From: Phenylobacterium deserti
GTDB lineage: Bacteria > Pseudomonadota > Alphaproteobacteria > Caulobacterales > Caulobacteraceae
DNA: 64,000 nucleotides
Assembly (NCBI GenBank): GCA_945883235.1
Contig: CAMCXF010000006.1
Coordinates: 1-64,000, forward strand
Reading direction: 5' to 3'
The notes under the pieces were generated by a model that was not told the origin of the DNA, searched no databases, and worked only from the letters and a program-made list of their open reading frames with translations. Below, in pieces: positions 28,193-37,047 of this stretch (the first letter of the stretch is position 1; each line of letters begins with the position of its first letter). Made by a program: the position numbers and the translations under genes.

Positions 28193-28555
28193 TCAGCGCC
28201 GCCCGCCGCGGTCATCGCGGAGCACCATGCCACCGATCCAGCTGGCGACGCCGGTGACGATGGCGACGAGGCAGCCGGCAAGCAGGCCATCGATCCGGAA
28301 ACCAGGCAACAACCAGGCCACCAGACCGATCATCGCGGCGTTCACTACCAGCAGGAACAGGCCCAGCGTGACGATGGTGATGGGCAGGGTCAGAATGAAC
28401 ACCACCGGGCGCACGATCGCGTTGACCACGCCCAGAAGCACCGCCGCCAGGATCAGGGTCGCCGATGTCGTGACGTCGACACCCGGCACGATCTCCGAGG
28501 CGACCCAAAGGCCAAGGGCGGCAAAGACGGCGCGGACGAGAAACCTGGCCAGCAT
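28193..28555 (-). CDS. Phage holin family / YvlD-like membrane protein
   Basis: The 120-residue protein has four hydrophobic segments: LARFLVRAVFAALGLWVA, ATLILAAVLLGVVNAIV, FILTLPITIVTLGLFLLVVNAAM and LAGCLVAIVTGVASWIGGMV. The NAIVRPVVFILTLPITIVTLGLF stretch is diagnostic of the phage holin 4-like (YvlD) family, a widespread bacterial inner-membrane protein of unclear role. Despite the name, no phage genes surround it. The ATG at 28555 is seven codons inside the longest frame. It is transcribed divergently from the hybrid histidine kinase. Confidence 0.88.
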   Translation of the reverse strand: MLARFLVRAVFAALGLWVASEIVPGVDVTTSATLILAAVLLGVVNAIVRPVVFILTLPITIVTLGLFLLVVNAAMIGLVAWLLPGFRIDGLLAGCLVAIVTGVASWIGGMVLRDDRGGRR

Positions 28556-28745
28556 TTGAACAGCTCCTGTGGACACGTCGGCGACCCTAAGCCGCTTGCG
28601 AGGCCCGCGGCTACCGACTTGCGTCGAGATTGCTCGCGGAACGCGTTTCGCAGAACAATGGTCTATTTACTTCTCTCCACTACTGAACAGGCCGGGCGGT
28701 CACACTCAAGAAGGTGGCCAGCTTCGCACGAGGGGGTGCGCTCAG

Positions 28746-30476
28746 GTGGCGGGCAGGGTCAAAGACCTTTTGGACGAGCGGATGGACGCGGTGGCCGCCA
28801 CCACGCCCGACACGCTGGTCGCGCGCATCATCATCGCGGCAGTGTGCGCCGGGCTGCTGGCCGTCAATGTCGGCCCCATCGCCGGCGGCCTTTGGGCGAC
28901 CGCCATCGGCGTCTGCGAGATCTGGACCTGGCGGGTCTGCAGACCCGCCATCCTGGGCGGCAGCCTCAGTCGGCCCGCGAGACTCCAATATTTTGTGACC
29001 CTGCTTGTCGCCGGGACCACCTGGTCGATGCTGGCTGCGCTGTACTGGTGGGCCGGCTCCGAACCCTTCCGATTGATCGCTTTCGCCGTGCTGGCCGGCA
29101 TATTGGTGCATGCCCAGTGCTTCTGCTTCCGGGCGCCGGCGGCGCTTGGGGCATTGGCGATTCCGCCGGTCTTCGCGATGGTGGGCTTGCCGCTGGCCCA
29201 CCTGGACTATTCCGGCATGCCGCTCGTCACCCTGGCCGGTTCCCTTGGGCTCCTGCTGACCTACGTGGCCATCAGTGCGACCTCCAACATGCGCACCGCC
29301 CACGCACTGGAAGTTGCCCAGCGCGAGGCAGTGGCCGCCAACGAGGCCAAGTCCGCGTTTCTGGCGGTGATGAGCCATGAGCTTCGCACGCCCCTGAACG
29401 GGGTGCTCGGCATGGCGCGTGCGCTGTATCGCACCGATCTTGACGATCGCCAGCGCGGCCACCTCGACACGATTCTGAAGTCCGGCGACACGCTGCTGGC
29501 GATGCTAAACGATCTGCTAGACATCTCGAAAATTGAAGCCGGCCATACCGACCTGAACCCGGTGCCTTTCGATCTGCGCGTATCCGGCGACCAATGTGTT
29601 CAGCTATGGTCCGAACTGGCGTCAAGCAAAGGGGTGGCACTGACCTGTGAGACCGATCCGGGCCTGCCGGAGCGGCTGATGGGCGACGAAATCCGCGTCC
29701 GGCAGATCCTGCTCAACCTCATCTCCAACGCAGTGAAGTTCACGGAGAACGGCAACGTCCGCCTGACGCTGCGCAATGTCGCACGTGACGGCGTCAACGG
29801 TGTGGAGTTGGCTGTCAGTGATACGGGCATCGGCATGACCCCGGAACAGCTGACCCGGATATTCCGGCCCTTCACACAGGCCGACGCATCGACGGCCAGC
29901 CGTTTCGGCGGGACCGGTCTGGGGCTCTCGATCTGCCAGACCCTGGCGATCACGATGGGCGGCGATATCCAGGTCGACAGTGAACCAGGGATCGGATCGC
30001 GGTTCTGTGTCTGGCTGCCGCTGCCCGCGGTCACGGACCACGAAATGACCGTAACAACCCCCAATTCCCTGGCGACCCTGAGAATTCTGGTGGCCGACGA
30101 CAATTCGGTCAATCTGGCCGTCGCCCGTGCGGTCCTCGAGGCCATCGGCGCCGACATCGTCACAGCGCATGACGGTGGCCAGGCCCTCGAGCGTCTCCGG
30201 GAATCCGCTTTCGATCTGGTGCTGATGGACGTCCACATGCCTGTGATGGACGGGGTCGAGGCTGTGCGGCGCCTGCGGGCCGGCGAAGCTGGCCGGGTCG
30301 ATATGCCGGTCATCGCCCTGACCGCCGATGCCGGCACCGGAGAACAGGAGCGCCTTACGGCGCTGGGGTTCGATGGCCTGCAATCCAAGCCCGTTCAGCC
30401 CGCGGCGCTAATCTCGGCCATTGCCGAGGTGTTGTCCCGAAACCCCTTGGCCACGCAGGACGAGGCCGCCGCCTAA
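28746..30476 (+). CDS. Membrane-bound hybrid histidine kinase/response regulator
   Basis: The 576-residue hybrid sensor kinase starts at a GTG (28746) with GAGGGGG nine bases ahead. The first 180 residues form about six membrane segments with no large periplasmic loop, so the stimulus is probably within the membrane. HisKA has [12 protein letters not shown] (His near 211). HATPase has the N box [12 protein letters not shown] (about 328), SDTGIGMT and [10 protein letters not shown]. The C-terminal receiver domain has [10 protein letters not shown] and [13 protein letters not shown], with the phospho-acceptor Asp near 495. All catalytic residues are present. There is no adjacent DNA-binding regulator, so an HPt relay or a protein-level output is likely. 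It ends tail to tail with the YmdB gene, sharing four bases. Confidence 0.93.
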   Translation: MAGRVKDLLDERMDAVAATTPDTLVARIIIAAVCAGLLAVNVGPIAGGLWATAIGVCEIWTWRVCRPAILGGSLSRPARLQYFVTLLVAGTTWSMLAALYWWAGSEPFRLIAFAVLAGILVHAQCFCFRAPAALGALAIPPVFAMVGLPLAHLDYSGMPLVTLAGSLGLLLTYVAISATSNMRTAHALEVAQREAVAANEAKSAFLAVMSHELRTPLNGVLGMARALYRTDLDDRQRGHLDTILKSGDTLLAMLNDLLDISKIEAGHTDLNPVPFDLRVSGDQCVQLWSELASSKGVALTCETDPGLPERLMGDEIRVRQILLNLISNAVKFTENGNVRLTLRNVARDGVNGVELAVSDTGIGMTPEQLTRIFRPFTQADASTASRFGGTGLGLSICQTLAITMGGDIQVDSEPGIGSRFCVWLPLPAVTDHEMTVTTPNSLATLRILVADDNSVNLAVARAVLEAIGADIVTAHDGGQALERLRESAFDLVLMDVHMPVMDGVEAVRRLRAGEAGRVDMPVIALTADAGTGEQERLTALGFDGLQSKPVQPAALISAIAEVLSRNPLATQDEAAA

Positions 30477-31309
30477 GCCGCGGAGACGTCCAGCGTGGGC
30501 ACGGCCTGCTTCAGCCGCCCGCCGATCCGGATGGGTTCGATCCGGATCGCCAGGCCGGTCTTTGGATCGGTCTCCACAAACACACCACAGACCGTGGCCG
30601 GACCCTCGGCGGGCTTGTAGCGGCCGCCGGAAATGCGGGTGGTGAAGCGTCGCAGCGGCTCTTCCTTCTGGTTGCCGATCACGCTGTCGTAGTCGGCGCA
30701 GGCCCCGGCGTCGGTCTGATAGGCCGTGCCGCCTGGCAGGATCTGGGCGTCAGCGGTCGGCACATGGCTGTGGGTGCCCACCACCAGGGTGGCGCGACCA
30801 TCGCAGAAGTGACCCATGGCCATTTTCTCCGACGTCGCCTCGGCATGCATGTCGACGATTATGGCGTCCGCCACCGCGCCAAGCGGGCAGGCGTCCAGCT
30901 CGGGATCGACGGCCGCGAACGGGTCGTCCAGGGCGTCCATGAAGACCCGGCCCAGCAGGTTGATCACCAGGATCCGCTTGCCGTCTGGCGTGTCGAATAT
31001 CTGCGAGCCCCGGCCCGGCGCGCGGGAAAAGGCGGAATAGTTGAGGGGGCGGATCAAGCGCGGTTCACGGACGATGTAAGTCATCGCCTCTTTCTGATCC
31101 CATGAGTGGTTGCCAAGGGTCAGGCAGTCGGCGCCGGCGTCGAACAGCTCTCGCGCGGTCGCCTCGGTGATCCCGAACCCGGCGGCGGCGTTCTCCGCAT
31201 TGATGATCACGAACTCAAGCTTCAACGCGCGGCGCAGCCCCGGCAGGTGCTCGGCCAGCCCCTCGCGGCCTGAACGACCGACCACATCTCCGAAAAACGC
31301 AAATCTCAT
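30473..31309 (-). CDS. TIGR00282-family metallophosphoesterase (YmdB-like)
   Basis: This 278-residue dimetal phosphoesterase has residues spread along the family pattern: [12 protein letters not shown] (Asp), [45 protein letters not shown] and [27 protein letters not shown]. The related Bacillus YmdB hydrolyses 2',3'-cyclic nucleotides, but the role in proteobacteria is not settled. It is cytosolic and has no signal peptide. The stop overlaps the stop of the hybrid kinase by four bases on the opposite strand. The carboxylesterase upstream is transcribed divergently. Confidence 0.92.
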   Translation of the reverse strand: MRFAFFGDVVGRSGREGLAEHLPGLRRALKLEFVIINAENAAAGFGITEATARELFDAGADCLTLGNHSWDQKEAMTYIVREPRLIRPLNYSAFSRAPGRGSQIFDTPDGKRILVINLLGRVFMDALDDPFAAVDPELDACPLGAVADAIIVDMHAEATSEKMAMGHFCDGRATLVVGTHSHVPTADAQILPGGTAYQTDAGACADYDSVIGNQKEEPLRRFTTRISGGRYKPAEGPATVCGVFVETDPKTGLAIRIEPIRIGGRLKQAVPTLDVSAA

Positions 31310-31429
31310 AGGTTCCTAGTAGAGACTTCCACCCCGGGATCAAATCGCAACGCGTCCGCGCCCCGGCGACCTGGTTGCCGGATGGGCGAAAACCAGAGCA
31401 AATCCCGCAGCAATATGGAGAGACCGACC

Positions 31430-32863
31430 GTGATCCGGATACTCGGGACATGCCTCGCCGCGATACTGCTGGCCAACAGCGCCCAGGCTCAGGCCGTTTC
31501 GGTGCGCACGGCCGACGGGGTGGTCGTGGGTCAGGCGAGCGACAGGGCCAATGTGTTCCGTGCCATCCCCTATGCGATGGCGCCGGCGGGCGCGTTGCGC
31601 TGGGCGGCCCCGCGACCCGCCAAACCGTGGTCCGTGGCACTCGACGTTTCGAAGAACGGTCCGTCGTGTCCGCAACCGATGAACGCCGACGGCACGCCCA
31701 ATGCCTTCGGCGGCGCCAATGGCCCCGTGTCAGAGGACTGCCTGCAGCTCTATGTTTTCGCCCCGAAAGCCGGGCGGAAAGCCCCGGTGATGGTCTGGAT
31801 CCACGGCGGCGGCAATCGGGTTGGCGCAGGCTGGGTCTATGACGGCTCGAACTTTGCGCGGGACGGGGTGGTGATCGTTTCGATCAACTACCGGCTGGGC
31901 GCGCTGGGCTATCTGGCGCATCCGGCGCTGACCCGCGCGGCGGGCAAGGGGCCCGCCGGCAACTATGGCCTTATGGACCAGATTGCGGCGCTGAAGTGGG
32001 TCAAACGCAACATCGCCGCGTTCGGAGGCGACCCGGCCAACGTGACGGTGTTCGGGGAGTCTGCGGGCGGCGAGAACGTGCTGGCCTTGCTGGCGACGCC
32101 CAGTGCCAAGGGGCTATTTCACAAGGCCATCGTGCAATCCGGTGGCGGCTGGACTGCGCCCCGGACACTGGCTCAGGCTGAAGCTGACGGCGCCGCGGCG
32201 CTGGGCCAGACGAGCGCCGACCAACTTCGGGCTCTGCAGGTCGAGCAACTGGTGGCTCTGTCTGCCCGCACCGGGCTCTTCCAGGACGGGCGATTGTTGA
32301 CAGCAACACCCACCCAGGCGCTGGCGGCCGGTCGGGCGGCGGATGTACCGCTGATCATCGGCTGGAATTCGGGCGAGGATACTGTGGCATTCGGCGGATC
32401 GTTGGCCGACCGCGACGCGGTGCGTACGCCGGAGGGTCGAGAAGCCTTTACGGACCGCATGTTCGGTGCCCCGGCGCGCTGGGTGGCCGCCCGGGCCTCA
32501 AGGGGAAAGCCAGCCTGGCTTTACCACTTCTCCTACGTCGGCACCCGGTTCCGCCCGCGCATGACCACAGCCGCCCACGCCGCCGAAATCCAGTACGTCT
32601 GGGAATACTGGGGCCGGCGCACGCCGATGAGCGTGGTCTCGGACGAGGACCGTGCCATGGCGACCCTGATGCATGGCTGCTGGGTATCGTTCGCCAGGAC
32701 ATCCGTGCCGAGCTGCGGACCCGACGTCTGGCCGACGTATGGACCGTCCTCCGACAAGCTCATGGAGTTTGGGTCACCAAGCGGGATACGGACAAAGTTC
32801 CGCAAGGCGCAACTCGACGTTCAACAGGTGGTGGCAATGCCAAGCGTCGAACTGCCGAAATAG
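31430..32863 (+). CDS. Secreted type B carboxylesterase
   Basis: The 477-residue enzyme has a signal peptide (about 1-24, ILGTCLAAILLANSAQAQA) and a carboxylesterase fold. The mature start reads VRTADGVVVGQAS, typical of the family. The oxyanion hole HGGGNRVGAG and nucleophile elbow VFGESAGGENVLAL (Ser) are seen, together with SEDCLQLYVFAP and ALKWVKRNIAAFGGDPANV. The C-terminal part is somewhat shorter than in the best studied members. The GTG at 31430 is proposed because GGAGAG lies eight bases ahead; an ATG at 31415 is the alternative. Substrate unknown. Confidence 0.9.
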   Translation: MIRILGTCLAAILLANSAQAQAVSVRTADGVVVGQASDRANVFRAIPYAMAPAGALRWAAPRPAKPWSVALDVSKNGPSCPQPMNADGTPNAFGGANGPVSEDCLQLYVFAPKAGRKAPVMVWIHGGGNRVGAGWVYDGSNFARDGVVIVSINYRLGALGYLAHPALTRAAGKGPAGNYGLMDQIAALKWVKRNIAAFGGDPANVTVFGESAGGENVLALLATPSAKGLFHKAIVQSGGGWTAPRTLAQAEADGAAALGQTSADQLRALQVEQLVALSARTGLFQDGRLLTATPTQALAAGRAADVPLIIGWNSGEDTVAFGGSLADRDAVRTPEGREAFTDRMFGAPARWVAARASRGKPAWLYHFSYVGTRFRPRMTTAAHAAEIQYVWEYWGRRTPMSVVSDEDRAMATLMHGCWVSFARTSVPSCGPDVWPTYGPSSDKLMEFGSPSGIRTKFRKAQLDVQQVVAMPSVELPK

Positions 32864-32871
32864 AGCCTCGT

Positions 32872-33825
32872 CTACGCCGCCAGCTGCTCAAACAGATCCG
32901 CGGGCCAAGGCGACTGATAGGGTTTCAATCCCAGCTCAGCGCGCACCGCCTCCGTCGGCTGGTCCCAGATCGCCTCCCAGTCCACGCCCAGCAGGGGCGG
33001 GCTCTCCCGGCCGTGAACCCAGGCGCTGAGGATGATGTCGAGCAGCAGGGTGGCTGCTTCGGGTCGGTCAAATGAGGTTCGTGCGAGCACCATCGCCAGA
33101 AACATCGCCGAGTACTGGTGCCCGAACTGACCAAGCTGGAAGCCGGAGATCGCCACCTCGTGCAGGCCCGTGGTCCGGTAGCCGGCCGCCAAGTGCCACA
33201 GGTCGTGGCACTGCAAAATGCGGGCGTTCAGATAGTCCAGCGGCGGCGGCAGGTCGGCCAGGCCCAGCGCGTCGCGGTCAAGCACCTCAAGATCAAAGCC
33301 GTTGTCGACGATCAGGCTGTGGAACTCGCCACCCAGCGACGTCTTGGGGCACACCGCCAGCGACGCCATCGTGAATTTGGCCGGATAGCCTTGGGCCGCT
33401 GCTGTCGCGCAACCCGGATAGGACAGGGACGATCGCGCCACCCGGTCACGCAGACCGGGCGAGACATAGGCCAGCAATTCGGCGGTCCGCTGCGTGACAC
33501 CGCCCGCACCCAGCGTGCCTTGTGGCGTATCCAGTAACGCCCAGAACGCGGTCCAGAAGGCGGGCAGGATTGGCTCGGGCTGAGCGGTGCCCAGCTTGAC
33601 CGCCGGTGCCTTGACAACCTCACCTCGCCATCCTTGCGCCGAACGATCATAGACCTCGGCCAGCCGCTCAGGTTCGGCGATTGCTACCGACATCCACAGC
33701 GCCGCGAGCGACTGCAGAGCGTCTTGCGTCACCTGTCGGCGCAAACCTTCCGCCAATGCCCGCGGATCGCCGTCAGCCCGGGCGGTCAGGCCTTCAAAAA
33801 TGGTGCGGGTCTCGACCAGGTTCAT
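32872..33825 (-). CDS. Coq4 family protein (ubiquinone biosynthesis)
   Basis: The protein has the Coq4 signature HDLWHLAAGYRTTGLHEVAI, a His-Asp-x-x-His followed by a distant Glu. In Coq4 proteins this binds a metal and acts on C1 of the quinone ring, where decarboxylation and hydroxylation occur. At 317 residues it is longer than most bacterial Coq4, with an N-terminal extension of about 80 residues of unknown role. No membrane segment is evident. It is 17 bp behind the EF-hand protein gene on the same strand, suggesting cotranscription with no obvious functional tie. Confidence 0.85.
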   Translation of the reverse strand: MNLVETRTIFEGLTARADGDPRALAEGLRRQVTQDALQSLAALWMSVAIAEPERLAEVYDRSAQGWRGEVVKAPAVKLGTAQPEPILPAFWTAFWALLDTPQGTLGAGGVTQRTAELLAYVSPGLRDRVARSSLSYPGCATAAAQGYPAKFTMASLAVCPKTSLGGEFHSLIVDNGFDLEVLDRDALGLADLPPPLDYLNARILQCHDLWHLAAGYRTTGLHEVAISGFQLGQFGHQYSAMFLAMVLARTSFDRPEAATLLLDIILSAWVHGRESPPLLGVDWEAIWDQPTEAVRAELGLKPYQSPWPADLFEQLAA

Positions 33826-33842
33826 AAGGTCTCCTGTCGAAC

Positions 33843-34103
33843 CTAACCGCCGTTGCGCTGACGCATGGCCGCCATGGCGGCTTCCAGCTCAGCGGCAGTG
33901 ATCTTGCCGTCCTTGTTGGCGTCGATGATGTCGAAGCGCTCGGCCGGGCGACCGGCGGCGGTCCATTCGTCACGGGTGACCGCACCGTCGCCGTTCTTGT
34001 CCCAGGATTTGATCATGTCGGCGGGTGCCGGCATCTGGGCCGAGGCGGCACCGGCGGCGGCCAGAACGACGACGGTGGCCGCAAAGATGATGAAAGTACG
34101 CAT
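33843..34103 (-). CDS. Small secreted EF-hand protein
   Basis: The 86-residue protein has a signal peptide (MRTFIIFAATVVVLAAAGAASA) and two EF-hand loops, DKNGDGAVTRDEW and DANKDGKITAAELE. Both have Asp/Asn/Asp/Glu at the calcium-binding positions. It is a periplasmic calcium-binding protein of a kind common in alphaproteobacteria; no target is known. The ATG at 34103 gives the signal peptide directly. Confidence 0.87.
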   Translation of the reverse strand: MRTFIIFAATVVVLAAAGAASAQMPAPADMIKSWDKNGDGAVTRDEWTAAGRPAERFDIIDANKDGKITAAELEAAMAAMRQRNGG

Positions 34104-34227
34104 GGGTGTCTCCGGATGTTGCTGCGTCATTCAACGCGCCGACTGTTGCCAGCTTATTGCGCCATTGTGGCGAGGACTTGCCCTTGGCCCGTTTGCGCAC
34201 GGCAAGCCTGCAGGCTAGGGAGCGCCC

Positions 34228-34965
34228 ATGAAAAGCGTCGGCCTCATTGGCTTCGGACAATTCGGACAGCTGGCGGCGCAGGTCCTGACGTCGCACTTTG
34301 ACGTTCAGGTCGCCGATCCCGCGCCGGCGACGCCTCTGAGGGCCCGCGACATCGGCGTCAAAATTGGCAGCCTTGCGGACGTGGCATCGCGTGAGATCGT
34401 GATCTTTGCTGTGCCGGTGGTTTCCATGGAGGCGGTGTTTCGCGCCGCAGCACCGCATCTCCAGCCGGGCGCTCTGGTCATTGATGTGGGCTCGGTGAAG
34501 ATGCTGCCTTCACGCTGGATGACCGAGATCCTGCCGGCCCACGTCGACCTGGTGGCCACCCATCCGCTGTTTGGTCCACAAAGCGCCAGGACCGGGCTCG
34601 ACGGACTTCGGCTGGTGGTCTGTCCGATCCGCGGTGACCGGCATGACAAGGTAGCGGCGTTCGGGCGCTCCCTGGGCCTGACGGTGACTGTGACCACGCC
34701 GGAAGAGCACGACCGGGAGATGGCCTACGTGCAGGCCCTGACCCACCTGATCGGGCGTTCGCTGGTCAATCTGGGGATTCCGGACGAGCAGCTCAAGACA
34801 GCCTCATACCAGCACCTGCTGGAGCTTTGCGCCCTGATCGGGGCCGACACTTTCGAGCTGTTCACGGCTATCCAGACCCAGAACCCCTTCGCCGCCGAGG
34901 TGGTCGAGAAGTTCGTAGGTGAGGCCCAGAGCCTGCTGGAACAGGTCGCTGCCAAGCGGGCCTAA
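34228..34965 (+). CDS. Prephenate/arogenate dehydrogenase family protein (TyrA)
   Basis: The 245-residue NAD(P)-dependent enzyme of tyrosine synthesis has the Rossmann motif GLIGFGQFGQ at its start. It also has DVGSVKMLPSRWM and the substrate segment ATHPLFGPQSAR, as in TyrA proteins. A C-terminal helical domain (MAYVQALTHLIGRSL) is present, but no ACT domain, so feedback control by tyrosine would have to come from elsewhere. The neighbouring aminotransferase and chorismate mutase, on the opposite strand, complete a tyrosine/phenylalanine module. Whether the substrate is prephenate or arogenate is not readable. Confidence 0.9.
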   Translation: MKSVGLIGFGQFGQLAAQVLTSHFDVQVADPAPATPLRARDIGVKIGSLADVASREIVIFAVPVVSMEAVFRAAAPHLQPGALVIDVGSVKMLPSRWMTEILPAHVDLVATHPLFGPQSARTGLDGLRLVVCPIRGDRHDKVAAFGRSLGLTVTVTTPEEHDREMAYVQALTHLIGRSLVNLGIPDEQLKTASYQHLLELCALIGADTFELFTAIQTQNPFAAEVVEKFVGEAQSLLEQVAAKRA

Positions 34966-36092
34966 CCGCGCATGAAGTCGGCCAGGGCGTCACTTACCGC
35001 GCGATTGTGTTCTTCCAGACCGATGGTGATGCGCAGGTGGTCAGGCAGGCCGTAGTTCAGCACGCGTCGGGTCAACAAACCTCGCGCACTGAGGAAGGCG
35101 TCGGCGTCGGCGGCGGTCTTGCCGGGGCGATGGGGGAAGCCGACCAGCAGAAAATTGGTGGCGGACGGCCCCACGATGTCCAGCCCGATCCCGCCCAGTT
35201 GCTGGGTCAGCCAGGGCCGCCACTGTTCGACGTGAGCGATGGACCGGTCCTGAAAGTCCTTGTCGGCGAGCGCGGCGACGCCTGCCAGCTGGCCGGGAAT
35301 CGAGGTGTTGAAGGGCAAACGAATGCGGTCGACGGCCTCCGCAATCGCCAATGGCGCATAGCCCCAGCCCAGTCTCAGCGCGGCCAGGCCGTAGAGCTTG
35401 GAGAAGGTGTGGGTCACCACAACGTTCTCGGTCGAGCGGGCAAAATCCAGTCCATCACTGAAACGGCCGTCGAGGGCGAACTCCCCATAGGCCCCGTCCA
35501 GCACCAGGATCACGCTGGGCGGCAGGGCGGCGTGCAGCCGCTCGATCTCGGAGAAGGGGATCCAGCTGCCGGTGGGGTTGCCGGGGTTGGCCAGAAAGAT
35601 CAGCCGCGTCCGGTCGTCGACCACCTTGAGGATCTCATCGACGTCGATGCGGTAGCCGGGCTCTTTCGCCAGCCGGATCCGGGCCTGACAGGCGTGGGCA
35701 CCGATAGCGTAGGCGGCGAACCCGAACTCGCCCTGCACGATGTTGTCGCCGGGCTCAAGATAGGCCTGGTTGAGGAGTTGGAAAACCTCATCCGATCCGC
35801 AGCCGAAGATCAGGCGCTCAGGCTCAAGTCGAAACGTCGAGGCGATGGCGTCACGCAGGATCGTCGTGCGGCTGTCCGGATACATGTGCAGCAGGTCGGC
35901 GGCGGCGGCGTAGGCCTCGCGCGCCCTGGGGCTGACCCCCAGGATGTTCTCGTTCGCCGACAGCTTGATCGGATTGGCCACACCCTCTGCTGTCGCCTTG
36001 CCGGGCACATAGGCGTGGATGTCCATGACCCCGGGCTTGGGAACCGGTTTTGACGCGCGGGCGCGGTCTGGCAGGTCTTGGGTATCGGACAT
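34962..36092 (-). CDS. Histidinol-phosphate/aromatic aminotransferase family protein
   Basis: This 376-residue class I/II PLP aminotransferase is of the HisC type. Features are IKLSANENILGVSP near the start, FGCGSDEVFQLL, FLANPGNPTGSWIP, DGAYGEFA, and the PLP lysine in THTFSKLYGLAALRLGWGY. Because it lies next to TyrA and chorismate mutase, it is more likely to transaminate prephenate or aromatic keto acids than to act in histidine synthesis, but it may do both. Its stop codon overlaps that of the dehydrogenase gene (CTAA). Confidence 0.88.
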   Translation of the reverse strand: MSDTQDLPDRARASKPVPKPGVMDIHAYVPGKATAEGVANPIKLSANENILGVSPRAREAYAAAADLLHMYPDSRTTILRDAIASTFRLEPERLIFGCGSDEVFQLLNQAYLEPGDNIVQGEFGFAAYAIGAHACQARIRLAKEPGYRIDVDEILKVVDDRTRLIFLANPGNPTGSWIPFSEIERLHAALPPSVILVLDGAYGEFALDGRFSDGLDFARSTENVVVTHTFSKLYGLAALRLGWGYAPLAIAEAVDRIRLPFNTSIPGQLAGVAALADKDFQDRSIAHVEQWRPWLTQQLGGIGLDIVGPSATNFLLVGFPHRPGKTAADADAFLSARGLLTRRVLNYGLPDHLRITIGLEEHNRAVSDALADFMRG

Positions 36093-36140
36093 GAGATTTG
36101 ACGAAGCTGGGTTTGCGCCGAGAAGCGAGGTGGCGACCTC

Positions 36141-36944
36141 TTACACGTCCATCGGCGGCGGCGCAGCCCCGATCACGCCGCTCAGTTTGCCCGGTGCTCG
36201 GGCCAGACGTTCGTCGTCGGCCTGGTAGAAGCCGGCAAGCTGGAACAGTTTCAGTCCTCCCGCCGCCACGACCAGTTCAGCTGCAACGCCGTCCCGGCTC
36301 AAGGTCTCAACAATAGAAGGGGCGGAACCCGGCGCGTCGGTGACCCAGAAGGTGTGGTCGTCACCGGTGGGTTCGACCTCGACGGCGGCCACGGCCAAGG
36401 CCGTCATGGGACCCCAGGCGGCTAGGCACGGCAGAGCGGCGAAGACCTTCAACGCAGGTTGCGCCAACAGGCGGCCCCACCAGGCGCTGTCCGGGGTCAA
36501 GGCGCAGACCGCGACGCCTCCGGGCGTCCGCGCTGCGGCCAGGGCGTCTTCGGGTTTGGCCACCTGGGTCAGAGGTGGCGCGCCGCCCAGCCGCTGACGG
36601 GCCAGCTCCATCGCGCGACCGGGATCGCGACCGCCCCAGACCGAGACATGATAGGGTCCCTGCCCCGCCAGACTATCGGCCATCAACTCTCGCCAGACCC
36701 TCACGACCAGGGCCGGGCTGGCAGCATCGCGTTCCGTGGCGATCAGTCGCCGCAGGATGGCGGTCTCGCGAGCCGGACGCAGGCCAAATTTGGCACCGTC
36801 ACCCGCCGCCTGCTTGGCAGCGGCGACGACCCGCGCCAGCGACGCCCGCTCATCGACCAGACGCAGAAGCTCCGCATCAAGGGCATCGATGCGCTGTCGC
36901 ACCATGGCCAGGGACGGCGCAGCAACGGTCTTCGCCTCGGACAT
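36141..36944 (-). CDS. Chorismate mutase with a PDT-like C-terminal domain
   Basis: Residues 1-95 form an AroQ chorismate mutase: MVRQRIDALDAELLRLVDERASLARVVAAAK, then RPARETAILRRLI and VVRVWRELM. The rest (about 100-267) resembles the domain arrangement of prephenate dehydratase with its ACT-like end. However, the catalytic Thr-Arg-Phe is replaced by THT-type sequence in GDDHTFWVTD, and the ACT-type ESRP is not seen. The C-terminal part is thus probably regulatory or structural. It is transcribed with the aminotransferase gene (48 bp gap), in the same direction. Confidence 0.85.
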   Translation of the reverse strand: MSEAKTVAAPSLAMVRQRIDALDAELLRLVDERASLARVVAAAKQAAGDGAKFGLRPARETAILRRLIATERDAASPALVVRVWRELMADSLAGQGPYHVSVWGGRDPGRAMELARQRLGGAPPLTQVAKPEDALAAARTPGGVAVCALTPDSAWWGRLLAQPALKVFAALPCLAAWGPMTALAVAAVEVEPTGDDHTFWVTDAPGSAPSIVETLSRDGVAAELVVAAGGLKLFQLAGFYQADDERLARAPGKLSGVIGAAPPPMDV

Positions 36945-37047
36945 GAAACTCCCCCAAAGCAGGAGCCCGCGACCTAGGTCATTGCGCGGCTACGCGCAAT
37001 AGGACGGGATCACGCAAGAAAGTTGCTTTTGAAACGGGTGTTTGGGC

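Noticed and set aside
31382-31429. An earlier start for the carboxylesterase
   Set aside because: The ATG at 31382 and ATG at 31415 lack a ribosome site, while GTG at 31430 has GGAGAG at the right distance and begins the signal peptide.
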